Below are positions 7,885 to 15,787 of a DNA stretch of 64,000 nucleotides, piece by piece. The DNA lies in the NCBI RefSeq assembly GCF_009830125.1, contig NZ_WUPT01000002.1:620001-684000 (forward strand), read 5' to 3'. The notes under the pieces were generated by a model, which saw only the letters and a program-made list of their open reading frames with translations, searched no databases and was not told the origin of the DNA. The translations under genes and the position numbers were made by a program. This DNA comes from Kangsaoukella pontilimi. Its GTDB lineage: Bacteria; Pseudomonadota; Alphaproteobacteria; Rhodobacterales; Rhodobacteraceae. How positions within the stretch are numbered: position 1 is the stretch's first letter; each line of letters begins with the position of its first letter.

Positions 7885-9180
7885 TTACAGGTTCGGATAA
7901 ATCGGGAACCGATCGCAGAGCTCCTGCACCTCGGCCCGCACAGTCGTTTCGACGGGGCTGTTGTCATCCTCGCCATTGGCGGCAAGGCCGTCCACGACGC
8001 GGGTGATCCAGCGCCCGATCTGCCGGAACTCGGTCTCACCGAAGCCGCGGGTCGTACCGGCCGGCGATCCCAGACGGATACCGCTGGTGATGGTCGGCTT
8101 TTCCGTATCGAAGGGGATGCCGTTCTTGTTGCAGGTGATGTGCGCGCGGCCAAGGGCAGTCTCGGTCGCCTTTCCGGTCACGCCCTTGGGGCGCAGGTCG
8201 ACAAGAAGGACGTGGGTGTCCGTGCCGCCCGTCACGATGTCCAGGCCGCCCTTCATCAGCTCATCCGCCAGCGCCTGCGCGTTGGCGATGACCTGTTTCT
8301 GGTAGAGCTTGAAGTTGGGGCGAAGCGCCTCGCCGAAGGCAACGGCCTTGCCTGCGATCACATGCATCAGGGGGCCGCCCTGAATGCCGGGGAAGATGGC
8401 CGAGTTGACCTTTTTCGCGATGGTCTCGTCATCGGTCAGGATCATCCCGCCGCGCGGGCCGCGCAGCGTCTTGTGCGTGGTCGTCGTCGCGACATGGGCG
8501 TGGGGGAAGGGCGAGGGATATTCGCCCGCGGCGACGAGACCGGCGAAATGGGCCATGTCCACGAGAAGGTACGCGCCCACGCTGTCGGCGATCTCGCGCA
8601 TGCGGGCAAAGTCGATGATGCGCGGAATGGCCGAGCCGCCCGCGATGATCATCTTGGGGTTATGCTCGGCGGCAAGCTCGGCTACCTGGTCGTAGTCCAG
8701 CTCCATGTCCTGCTTGCGGACGCCGTATTGAATGGCGTTGAACCACTTGCCCGACTGGTTCGGCTTGGCGCCGTGGGTCAGGTGACCGCCCGCATCGAGG
8801 CTCATGCCGAGGATCGTGTCGCCCGGCTGCAGAAGGGCGGTGAACACACCCTGGTTCGCCTGGCTGCCCGAGTTCGGCTGAACATTGGCGAAACCGACGC
8901 CGAACAGTTCCTTCGCGCGCTCGATGGCGAGATTTTCCGCGATGTCCACGAACTGGCACCCGCCATAGTAACGGCGGCCGGGGTAACCCTCGGCGTATTT
9001 GTTCGTCATGACCGAGCCCTGCGCCTCAAGCACCGCTGCGGAGACGATGTTCTCGGACGCGATCAGCTCGATCTCGTCGCGCTGGCGGCCCAATTCGCGT
9101 TCCATGGCGTCCCAGATTTCAGGATCGCGGGTGGTGAGCGTTTCGGTGAAGAATCCGTTGTCGCGATGCGGCGCGTTCAT
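7885..9180 (-). CDS. glyA: Serine hydroxymethyltransferase
   Basis: The 431-residue PLP enzyme interconverts serine and glycine and loads one-carbon units on tetrahydrofolate. Recognisable segments are [10 protein letters not shown] near the N-terminus, [18 protein letters not shown], the lysine-bearing [14 protein letters not shown] that forms the PLP Schiff base, and a C-terminal [14 protein letters not shown]. The start at 9180 is supported by GAAGGGA upstream and gives the normal family length; the open frame to 9234 adds nothing conserved. It is divergent from nadK, with a 169-nt promoter region between, and is followed closely by the hydrolase gene. Functionally it feeds the same folate pool as fhs and folD further along. 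Confidence 0.97.
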   Translation of the reverse strand: MNAPHRDNGFFTETLTTRDPEIWDAMERELGRQRDEIELIASENIVSAAVLEAQGSVMTNKYAEGYPGRRYYGGCQFVDIAENLAIERAKELFGVGFANVQPNSGSQANQGVFTALLQPGDTILGMSLDAGGHLTHGAKPNQSGKWFNAIQYGVRKQDMELDYDQVAELAAEHNPKMIIAGGSAIPRIIDFARMREIADSVGAYLLVDMAHFAGLVAAGEYPSPFPHAHVATTTTHKTLRGPRGGMILTDDETIAKKVNSAIFPGIQGGPLMHVIAGKAVAFGEALRPNFKLYQKQVIANAQALADELMKGGLDIVTGGTDTHVLLVDLRPKGVTGKATETALGRAHITCNKNGIPFDTEKPTITSGIRLGSPAGTTRGFGETEFRQIGRWITRVVDGLAANGEDDNSPVETTVRAEVQELCDRFPIYPNL

Positions 9181-9349
9181 GTGGCAAGTCCCTTCGGAGC
9201 TGGCGTCAGCAGATGGCGCGTGTCTTACCCCCATTCCGCTTGGTCCGAAAGACGGTAAACCGGCATTTCATCGCGGAAACTCGGCCTTCGGCTTGTATTT
9301 CGGGGCATTCGCGGCAATCGTCGCGAACGTCATTGGAAGTGCGGACAAA

Positions 9350-10111
9350 ATGGGCAAGGCAATCTGTTTTCGGGCAAGCGACACCGATGTCGCGCAGGAG
9401 GCGCTTTCGGTGCTCACCGGGCAGCACGGCCAGACCGAGGCCGAGGCGGCCGAAGTGATCGTCGCGCTCGGCGGTGACGGGTTCATGCTGCAGACCCTGA
9501 ACGACGTGCGCCCATTGGGCAAACCGGTCTACGGCATGAATTGCGGGACTGTTGGTTTCCTGATGAACGAATACCGTGAAGACGGGCTTCTGGAACGTCT
9601 GGCCGAGGCCCATGAAGAGGTCATCAATCCGCTGTTCATGCGCGCAGGCAGCGAGGACGGCAGCGTCACCGAGGCGCTTGCGATCAACGAGGTTTCGCTC
9701 CTCCGGGCCGGGCCTCAGGCGGCGCGGCTCAAGATCAGCGTCGACGGCAGGACACGGCTGGACGAGCTTGTCTGCGACGGCGCCCTCGTCGCGACGCCTG
9801 CGGGCTCCACCGCCTATAACTATTCGGCGCATGGCCCGATCCTGCCCATCGGGTCCGAGGTGCTGGCGCTGACCGCCGTTGCCGCGTTCCGGCCCCGGCG
9901 CTGGCGGGGCGCCTTGGTACCCAAGAGCTCGGTTGTCAGGTTCGACGTCATGAACCCGGAAAAGCGGCCCGTGATGGCAGATGCCGACAGTCGACCGGTG
10001 CGGAACGTGCACTGGGTCGAGGTCCGCAGCGAACCCAGCGTGTCGCACCGGCTCTTGTTCGATCCGGGGCACGGTCTGGAAGAACGGCTTATTCGCGAGC
10101 AGTTCGCCTGA
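9350..10111 (+). CDS. nadK: NAD kinase
   Basis: At 253 residues this matches the short alphaproteobacterial NAD kinases that phosphorylate NAD to NADP. The GGDG motif is at residues 41-44 (ALGGDGFMLQTL), followed by YGMNCGTVGFLMNEY and the glycine-rich TPAGSTAYNYSAHGPI segment that binds NAD. The ATG at 9350 gives the typical N-terminus (MGKAICFRASD); upstream codons are a shadow of glyA. The ribosome-binding site is weak. A strong GC hairpin follows at 10142-10176. Confidence 0.95.
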   Translation: MGKAICFRASDTDVAQEALSVLTGQHGQTEAEAAEVIVALGGDGFMLQTLNDVRPLGKPVYGMNCGTVGFLMNEYREDGLLERLAEAHEEVINPLFMRAGSEDGSVTEALAINEVSLLRAGPQAARLKISVDGRTRLDELVCDGALVATPAGSTAYNYSAHGPILPIGSEVLALTAVAAFRPRRWRGALVPKSSVVRFDVMNPEKRPVMADADSRPVRNVHWVEVRSEPSVSHRLLFDPGHGLEERLIREQFA

Positions 10112-10141
10112 GCGTTGCGCGGCGGCACCGTTTCCGGCGGT

Positions 10142-10176
10142 GGGGCGCGCAAGACTCTTGAGCGGGCGCGCGCCCC
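10142..10176 (+). terminator. GC hairpin downstream of nadK
   Basis: GGGGCGCGC (10142-10150) pairs perfectly with GCGCGCCCC (10168-10176). There is no following T-run, so termination is only possible; it separates nadK from the DUF484-xerC pair. Confidence 0.45.
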
Positions 10177-10239
10177 GTGCCACCTTGGCCCCAATGAGCC
10201 CGGTCGCAAGAGCCGGGACAAGCGAGCAGAGGCATACCC

Positions 10240-10944
10240 ATGAGCGAACCGGCCGTCCTGACCGACGACGTGCGCACGCGCATTCTTGAAGCCCCCGACA
10301 TGATCCTGAGCGATCCCGACGTGATGCGGGCTCTGATCGCCGCGAACGAGCGTGCCATGGGCGGCAATATCGTAGACCTGCGCGGCGTCGCCATGGACCG
10401 GCTGGAAGACCGGCTGAGCCGCCTTGAAGAGACCCACAAGTCCGTCATCGCGGCGGCCTATGAGAACCTTGCGGGTACGAACCAGATTCACCGTGCGATC
10501 CTTGCCTTCCTCGATCCGCTCGACTTCGAGAGCTTCCTGCGCATCCTCGGCACCGACATCACCGATATCCTGCGCGTGGGTCAGGTCAGGCTTGTGCTCG
10601 AAAGTCACGAAGCCGGGTCGGCGGACGCGGCACTTGGCCAGATGGGCGAGATCCTCGCCGTGGTCGAGCCGGGCTTCGTCGAGACCTATATCGGACGCGG
10701 GCGCCCGGTGCGGCAGGTCACGCTGCGCCCGACCTCGCCCGCCGAGGCTGTGATCTTCGGCCCGAACAATGCGTGGGTGGCGTCCGAGGCCTGCATCCTC
10801 CTCGATTTTGGAGAAGGGCGTCTGCCGGGGATGCTGGCATTTGCGTCGGATGATCCACAGCACTTCTCGCCGAACCAGGGCACGGACCTGCTCAGCTTTT
10901 TCGGCGGTGTCTTCGAACGCGCCATGCGGCGCTGGCTCGGGTGA
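10240..10944 (+). CDS. DUF484 family protein
   Basis: The 234-residue protein matches the DUF484 family, which commonly precedes xerC in Proteobacteria. It has an N-terminal helical part (VRTRILEAPDMILSDPDVM, a helix rich in RLE near residue 60) and a GAF-like C-terminal domain with a FGEGRLPGMLAFASDDPQHF segment and GTDLLSFFGGVFERAMRRW at the end. Its biochemical role is not established. The stop TGA overlaps the GTG start of xerC, so the two are translationally coupled, which suggests a role linked to chromosome dimer resolution. Confidence 0.9.
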   Translation: MSEPAVLTDDVRTRILEAPDMILSDPDVMRALIAANERAMGGNIVDLRGVAMDRLEDRLSRLEETHKSVIAAAYENLAGTNQIHRAILAFLDPLDFESFLRILGTDITDILRVGQVRLVLESHEAGSADAALGQMGEILAVVEPGFVETYIGRGRPVRQVTLRPTSPAEAVIFGPNNAWVASEACILLDFGEGRLPGMLAFASDDPQHFSPNQGTDLLSFFGGVFERAMRRWLG

Positions 10945-11858
10945 TCCCTGCCGGTCTTGCCGACGCGCTCGACCACTGGCTGGCCGAGATCAGGGGCGTG
11001 GGCGGTCTGGCTGACAAGACGGTCGATGCCTATCGCGCGGACGTGGCCGGATTTCTGTCGTTTCTGGTCAACCATGAAGGCGACACGATCGGGCGTGCGG
11101 CGCTTTCCCGTCTCACCTTGCGCGACATGCGGGCGTGGATGGCCCACGAGCGGGCGCGCGGCCTGAGTGCGCGGTCGCTGGCGCGGGCGCTCTCGGCGGT
11201 CAAGGGCTTTGTCGGCTGGTGCGCCGAGCGGGACGGCTTCGACCCGACACCCGTTCTGATGGCGCGCAGCCCCAAGTTTCAGAAGAAACTGCCCCGCCCA
11301 CTGGCCGAGGATGCTGCGCAACGCATGATAGAGACGGTCGAAACACTCGCCCGCGAGGACTGGGTCGCCAAGCGCGACACGGCGGTCTTGACGCTGCTTT
11401 ACGGCTGCGGGCTGCGGATATCCGAGGCGCTGTCGTTGACCGGTGCGGATGCCTCACTGTCCGACACGCTCAGGATCAGGGGCAAGGGCGGCAAAGAGCG
11501 GATCGTGCCGGTTCTGCCGGTGGTACGGCAGGCGGTCAGCGACTATGCCGCGTCCTGTCCATTCGATCTATCGCCGGACCAGCCGCTCTTCCGCGGTGTC
11601 CGGGGCAAGGCGCTCAGCCCTCGTGTCGTGCAGAAGGGGATGGAAGCGATGCGTGCCGTGCTGGGCCTTCCGGCCAGCGCCACGCCGCACGCCATGCGGC
11701 ACAGCTTCGCCACGCACCTCCTCAACGCTGGCGGGGACCTCAGGACCATTCAGGAGCTTCTGGGCCACGCCTCGCTGTCCACCACGCAGGCATATACCGC
11801 CGTGGACACTGCGCGCCTGATGGAAGTCTACGAGTCCGCCCATCCGAGAGCGCGCTAG
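10941..11858 (+). CDS. xerC: Tyrosine recombinase XerC
   Basis: The 305-residue protein has the N-terminal core-binding SAM-like domain (1-~115) and the catalytic domain with all expected residues: Arg159 in GCGLRISEAL, Lys182 in GKGGKER, His250-Arg253 in HAMRHSFATHLL, His276 in LLGHASLSTTQ and the nucleophile Tyr285. XerC with XerD resolves chromosome dimers at dif during division. It starts at GTG 10941, overlapping the DUF484 stop. Length, context and the lack of any phage genes argue against a phage integrase. Its TAG stop shares the CTAG word with the stop of the convergent gene. Confidence 0.93.
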   Translation: MIPAGLADALDHWLAEIRGVGGLADKTVDAYRADVAGFLSFLVNHEGDTIGRAALSRLTLRDMRAWMAHERARGLSARSLARALSAVKGFVGWCAERDGFDPTPVLMARSPKFQKKLPRPLAEDAAQRMIETVETLAREDWVAKRDTAVLTLLYGCGLRISEALSLTGADASLSDTLRIRGKGGKERIVPVLPVVRQAVSDYAASCPFDLSPDQPLFRGVRGKALSPRVVQKGMEAMRAVLGLPASATPHAMRHSFATHLLNAGGDLRTIQELLGHASLSTTQAYTAVDTARLMEVYESAHPRAR

Positions 11859-13402
11859 CCGCCGTCCTTCCACCGCGTACGGTAGAGGTCGAAGCGCCGG
11901 TCGCGCAGGTTCCTGACCGATCCCCGCGCGCGCGCCCACTGAACGGTGGCGAGGTTCAGGTCGGCCACGATGATCATCTCGACATTCTCGGACGCCTCGG
12001 CCGCGATGCCGTCGCGTGCGAATGGGAAGTCACAGGGCGTCATGATTGCCGATTGCGCATACTGGATGTCCAGGTTCGAGACATTGTCCAGATTGCCCAC
12101 CATGCCGGAGGTCACGACATAGCACTGGTTCTCGATCGCGCGGGCCTGACAGCAGTAGCGGACGCGCAGATGGCCGTGGCGCGTGTCGGTGTTGTAGGGC
12201 ACGAAGAGGATGCGCGCCCCTTCGTCGGCCAGACGGCGCGCGGCCTCGGGGAATTCGCTGTCGTAGCAGATCATCACACCGATGGGACCGCAGTCGGTCT
12301 CGATCACATCGATGCTGTCGCCGCCCTTGATGTTCCAGCTTTCCCGCTCGTCAGGCGTCGGGTGCAGCTTTTCCTGCCGGTGGACGGTGCCGTCGCGCAG
12401 GAAGACGTAGCAGACATTGTGGATATCGCCGTCCTCGACCTGGGTCGCGTGGCTACCACCGACGATATTGATCGCGCGGCTCAGCGCCATGGCCTGAAGC
12501 CGCTCGACGAAATGGGCGGTGTGTTCGGTCGTCCGCTCGATCGCGCGCTCAGGCGGCAGTTCCTCGTCCTCGCAGGAGAGAAGTTGCAGCGTGAAGTGCT
12601 CGGGGAAGACCACGAAATCCGAGCCGTACTCAGCGGCGATATTGGTGAAGTAATCCACGGTCTCGTAGAATTCTTCTGGGGATTTCAGCGTCCGCGCCTG
12701 CAACTGGACAGAGGCCACGCGCACCACGTCGGGATTGGCGCGTGTGATAGGCTGCGTGCCCGCGTCAGGGTCGTAGTAGGGGTTCCGCCAGACCATGAGC
12801 GCGGCATGACCGCCAGACGGCAGGTCGTCGGGCGCGTAACCGGGCAGCGCGCGAACCGGTTCGAACCCGTTCCGCATCTGGAAGTTCAGCGTCGAGTCCT
12901 TGATCTCACCGGTCCTTACGGCGTCGAGATACGCGTCCGGTTCGGCCCATGTCTTGCGGTTCTTGCGAAAGCCCGGCATCCGCCCGCCAAAGGCGATCCC
13001 TTTCAGACCCAGATCGACGCAGAGCCTTTCCCGCGCCTGATAAAGCCGCTTGCCGATCCTGAGCCGCCGCCGCTCGGGGTGGACCATGACCTCCATGCCA
13101 TAAAGCCAATCGCCCGTCCCGTTGTGCTGCGAGGCATAGCCGCCGCCCGAGATTTCGTCCCATGTGTGGGGGGCCATCACGCGGTTTTCGCGCACCATGG
13201 TCGAGGCCGCATAGCCAACGACCTCGCCGTCGTAGATTGCAACGAAGGTGCCCTCGCGAAAGGCGTTGATCTGGCCCGAGACCTGACCCCGCGTATAGGG
13301 CACCTCTTCGGGATAGACCCGGCGGGAGAGGGCGATGATGCCGTTCACATCCGACAGCTCGGCGTGTCGGATCTCCAGTGTCGGTTTGGTCTCGGTTGCC
13401 AT
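11855..13402 (-). CDS. Fusion of GNAT acetyltransferase and nitrilase-family amidohydrolase
   Basis: The 515-residue protein carries two enzymes. Residues ~8-205 form a GNAT domain with an acetyl-CoA-type segment MVHPERRRLRIGKRLYQARE at ~106-125. Residues ~225-505 are a carbon-nitrogen hydrolase with the Glu-Lys-Cys triad: Glu268 in VFPEHF, Lys345 in QEKLHPTPDE and Cys379 in VMICYDSEFPE. This fused architecture is known in bacteria, but its substrate is not, to my knowledge. A natural reading is coupled handling of an amide or N-acyl compound. The start at 13402 has AGGGCAGAGA upstream; the open frame to 13510 lacks support. It is convergent with xerC and divergent from pcs. Confidence 0.9.
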   Translation of the reverse strand: MATETKPTLEIRHAELSDVNGIIALSRRVYPEEVPYTRGQVSGQINAFREGTFVAIYDGEVVGYAASTMVRENRVMAPHTWDEISGGGYASQHNGTGDWLYGMEVMVHPERRRLRIGKRLYQARERLCVDLGLKGIAFGGRMPGFRKNRKTWAEPDAYLDAVRTGEIKDSTLNFQMRNGFEPVRALPGYAPDDLPSGGHAALMVWRNPYYDPDAGTQPITRANPDVVRVASVQLQARTLKSPEEFYETVDYFTNIAAEYGSDFVVFPEHFTLQLLSCEDEELPPERAIERTTEHTAHFVERLQAMALSRAINIVGGSHATQVEDGDIHNVCYVFLRDGTVHRQEKLHPTPDERESWNIKGGDSIDVIETDCGPIGVMICYDSEFPEAARRLADEGARILFVPYNTDTRHGHLRVRYCCQARAIENQCYVVTSGMVGNLDNVSNLDIQYAQSAIMTPCDFPFARDGIAAEASENVEMIIVADLNLATVQWARARGSVRNLRDRRFDLYRTRWKDGG

Positions 13403-13559
13403 TCTCTGCCCTGTCGTTCCCATCATTTCCGGACCGTCAGACTGACAGGTCGGATGACAACCCTCAACCGGTCCGGGCGGTTCCGGATCTTGGACTTCAG
13501 GACGCGTCACCTTGGCAAAATTGCTGGCCCTTTGCGCCCGTTTCCGTCATCACGGCGGT

Positions 13560-14255
13560 ATGACGAAAACGACCCAAGCCTATCTCGTCCATCTTCTGAC
13601 CGCCACAGGTGCCGTTTTCGCGATGCTCGCCATGCTCGAGGCCGTGGCGGGCGATTGGGCGATGATGTTCTTCTGGCTCGTGGTCGCCTTTTTCGTCGAC
13701 GGGATCGACGGACCGCTGGCGCGCAAGACCGATGTCGCGACAAATGCGCCCCGCATCGACGGGGTGCTTCTGGACCTGATCATCGACTATCTGACCTATG
13801 TTTTCATCCCGGCCTTCGCGCTGTTCTGGTCCGGGCTCCTGCCCGGCTGGACGGGGTGGTTCGCAATCATCGTGATCACCTTCACCTCGGCGCTCTATTT
13901 CGCGGATACGCGGATGAAGACCAGCGATTACAGCTTCAGCGGCTTTCCGGGGTGCTGGAACATGGTGGTTCTTGTGCTGTTCGCGGTCGAGCCGAATTTC
14001 TGGATCGATTTGCTCATCGTGACCGTGCTGGCCATCGCGATGTTCCTGCCGATCAAGTTCGTCCACCCCGTCCGGACCGAGCGCTGGCGCGCCATCACGC
14101 TGCCTATGGCGCTGGCATGGACCGCCTTTGCGGGCTGGGCCGCCTGGGTCGAGTTCGACCCGCAAAGCTGGGCACATTGGGGGCTGGTCGTGACGTCGGT
14201 CTATCTGACGGGGGCTGGGGCCGCGCAGCAGCTTATCTACCGCGAGCGGCTGTAA
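13560..14255 (+). CDS. pcs: Phosphatidylcholine synthase (CDP-alcohol phosphatidyltransferase)
   Basis: The 231-residue polytopic protein has the CDP-alcohol phosphotransferase signature in the Pcs form: DGIDGPLARKTDV followed by an aspartate-rich stretch DGVLLDLIIDYLTYV. About seven hydrophobic helices span the rest. Pcs condenses choline with CDP-diacylglycerol to give phosphatidylcholine in the inner membrane, a trait typical of Alphaproteobacteria. I start it at ATG 13560, just before the first conserved residues; an upstream TTG at 13512 adds only a basic stretch. It stands between the GNAT-nitrilase gene (divergent) and an M48 protease gene (convergent). Confidence 0.88.
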   Translation: MTKTTQAYLVHLLTATGAVFAMLAMLEAVAGDWAMMFFWLVVAFFVDGIDGPLARKTDVATNAPRIDGVLLDLIIDYLTYVFIPAFALFWSGLLPGWTGWFAIIVITFTSALYFADTRMKTSDYSFSGFPGCWNMVVLVLFAVEPNFWIDLLIVTVLAIAMFLPIKFVHPVRTERWRAITLPMALAWTAFAGWAAWVEFDPQSWAHWGLVVTSVYLTGAGAAQQLIYRERL

Positions 14256-14283
14256 GGGCGCGCTGCGGGTCTTTCGTTTCTCG

Positions 14284-14361
14284 TCAGGTCAGGCCGCCAA
14301 GCACTCTCATCACCGAGACGGCAAGAATGATGATGAGCCCGCCCATGATCAGGTACCACAT
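14284..14361 (-). CDS. Possible 25-residue single-helix membrane peptide
   Basis: A tiny frame starting MWYLIMGGLIIILAVSVMRV at 14361 encodes one hydrophobic helix and a short tail, ending in TGA. GGAAA lies 6 nt before the ATG. It sits 109 nt beyond the stop of the M48 protease gene on the same strand. Small membrane peptides of this size are often missed, but the evidence is only a hydrophobic frame with a fair ribosome-binding site, so chance is a real alternative. Confidence 0.3.
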   Translation of the reverse strand: MWYLIMGGLIIILAVSVMRVLGGLT

Positions 14362-14469
14362 CAGGTTTCCAGCCAAATCCGCACCCGTAAATTGCTTCGA
14401 AAAACCGAAGTTTAGCAGGGAAATTGCGGATTGTCTTCCGTCAGCTTACGCAAGGTAAGTCCGCACCGG

Positions 14470-15333
14470 TCAGGTCCAGGGTCCTTCCCGGCGCGAGGTG
14501 ACGCGGCCGCCCCCTATCTCGCGCAGCTTCTCGATGCGCTTCTCGATCGGGGGATGGGTGGCGAAGAGGCTGTCATAGGCCTGCATGTGCAGCGGGTTCA
14601 CGATGAACATATGCGCCGAGGCCGGGTTGCGCTCGGCCTGAATATTGTCGATCCGGCCTGACAGGACACCCAGCCGGTTCAGCGCCGAGGCCAGCCACAT
14701 CGGGTTTCCGCAGATCGCGGCGCCCGCCGCGTCGGCCTCGTATTCGCGGGTCCGGCTGATCGCCATCTGCACCATGCCGGCGGCCATGGGCGCGAGGATC
14801 ATCATCGCCAGCGTGCCGATCATGCCCATGGGCCGGTCGCGCCCGCCGCCGAAAAACATCGCGAAATTGGCCAGCATCGACACGGTACCGGCCAGCGTGG
14901 CGGTAATGGTCATGGTCAGCGTGTCGCGGTTCCGGATATGCGCCAGTTCGTGCGCGACGACGCCCGCCACCTCTTCCCGGCTCATGTTCTGCATCAGCCC
15001 CCGCGTTACAGCGACCGCGGCGTTCTCTGGGTTTCGGCCCGTCGCGAAGGCATTCGGCTGGTCGGTTTCGAGGACATAGAGCTTGGGCATCGGCATGCCC
15101 GCGCCCCGCGCCATGTCTTCGGTCATCTTCCAGAGATCGGGCGCGGTCCTTGCGTCGACCTCGCGCGCGCCGTGCATCCTGAGGACCGCCTTGTCCGAGT
15201 TCCAGTAGGCGTAGAAGTTCATGCCCGCCGCGACCAGAAGCGCGATCAGAAGACCCGTCTCGCCGCCCAGCATCAGGCCGACGAAGCCCACGAAGGCGGT
15301 CATCGCCGCCATGAGAATGAATGTGCGTGCCAT
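14470..15333 (-). CDS. htpX: M48 family membrane zinc metalloprotease, HtpX type
   Basis: The 287-residue protein starts with two membrane helices ([19 protein letters not shown] and [17 protein letters not shown]), then the catalytic domain with the zinc site HELAH near residue 138 and a downstream [10 protein letters not shown] glutamate that completes the site. A second pair of hydrophobic segments lies between. HtpX is an inner-membrane quality-control protease active against misfolded membrane proteins, complementing FtsH, which is also in this window. GGGAGG six nt before the ATG at 15333 fixes the start; the frame to 15357 adds eight unsupported residues. Confidence 0.92.
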   Translation of the reverse strand: MARTFILMAAMTAFVGFVGLMLGGETGLLIALLVAAGMNFYAYWNSDKAVLRMHGAREVDARTAPDLWKMTEDMARGAGMPMPKLYVLETDQPNAFATGRNPENAAVAVTRGLMQNMSREEVAGVVAHELAHIRNRDTLTMTITATLAGTVSMLANFAMFFGGGRDRPMGMIGTLAMMILAPMAAGMVQMAISRTREYEADAAGAAICGNPMWLASALNRLGVLSGRIDNIQAERNPASAHMFIVNPLHMQAYDSLFATHPPIEKRIEKLREIGGGRVTSRREGPWT

Positions 15334-15453
15334 GCAGGACCTCCCGGGCGCGTTCATTCTCTGGATATAGGGCTGGTCCGGGCCGTCACAATGCGCCGCA
15401 CGAGTGATTGGCGAACGGCTCCCAGATGCTTGTGTGGGAAACGAAGACCAATT

Positions 15454-15481
15454 TTTTACGCCGTTTTACGCATTTCTTACG
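15454..15481. promoter_or_regulatory. Three T-rich TTACG repeats phased at 10 bp, upstream of DUF1127 gene
   Basis: TTTTACG occurs at 15454-15460 and 15464-15470, and TTCTTACG at 15474-15481, so the ACG words recur every 10-11 bp on one helix face. The block lies about 80-107 nt upstream of the DUF1127 start and in the divergent region with the M48 protease gene. It could be a curved-DNA element or an operator array; no regulator is named. Confidence 0.35.
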
Positions 15482-15560
15482 GAGATTGCCCGGCGAACTT
15501 TGCGCCTGTCTGACGGTGGTGGGGGACAAGGGATGCATCAAGACACAAAGGAGCTTTCCA

Positions 15561-15770
15561 ATGTTCACCGCAACCACCGCTCAAACCCGCCCTATGTCCA
15601 GCCTTCCGAAGCGTCGTCCGTATTCGCCGATCGGATGGCTTGTTCGCTTGAATGCGGCCTACCGCGAGCGGCAGGCTATCGCGCGGCTGGATGCCTCTCA
15701 GCTCCGGGACATGGGTCTGACCCGGGACGAAGCCGAGACGATCACGGTTGCCGATATCCTGTCACGGTAA
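15561..15770 (+). CDS. DUF1127 small protein
   Basis: The real gene is the 69-residue frame from ATG 15561, preceded by an ideal AAGGAG seven nt upstream. The C-terminal ~45 residues have the DUF1127 pattern: RQAIARLDASQLRDMGLTRDEA, an arginine-rich helix followed by a short LxxLxDxGL-type motif. Some family members bind RNA or regulate phosphate and C1 metabolism, but no specific role can be read here. The longer frame from 15408 has no support. A second DUF1127 gene is at 27869-28084. The phased repeat upstream suggests regulated expression. Confidence 0.85.
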   Translation: MFTATTAQTRPMSSLPKRRPYSPIGWLVRLNAAYRERQAIARLDASQLRDMGLTRDEAETITVADILSR

Positions 15771-15787
15771 TCACCGACCAGCGCGCG

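Noticed and set aside
10941-11858. XerC as a phage or island integrase
   Set aside because: It is coupled to a DUF484 gene, has XerC length and motifs, and there is no att-like repeat, excisionase or tRNA nearby.
11135-14458. 1107-residue plus-strand open frame over xerC, the fusion gene and pcs
   Set aside because: It passes through three well-supported genes in the wrong frame, with arginine-rich low-complexity composition typical of GC-rich shadow frames.
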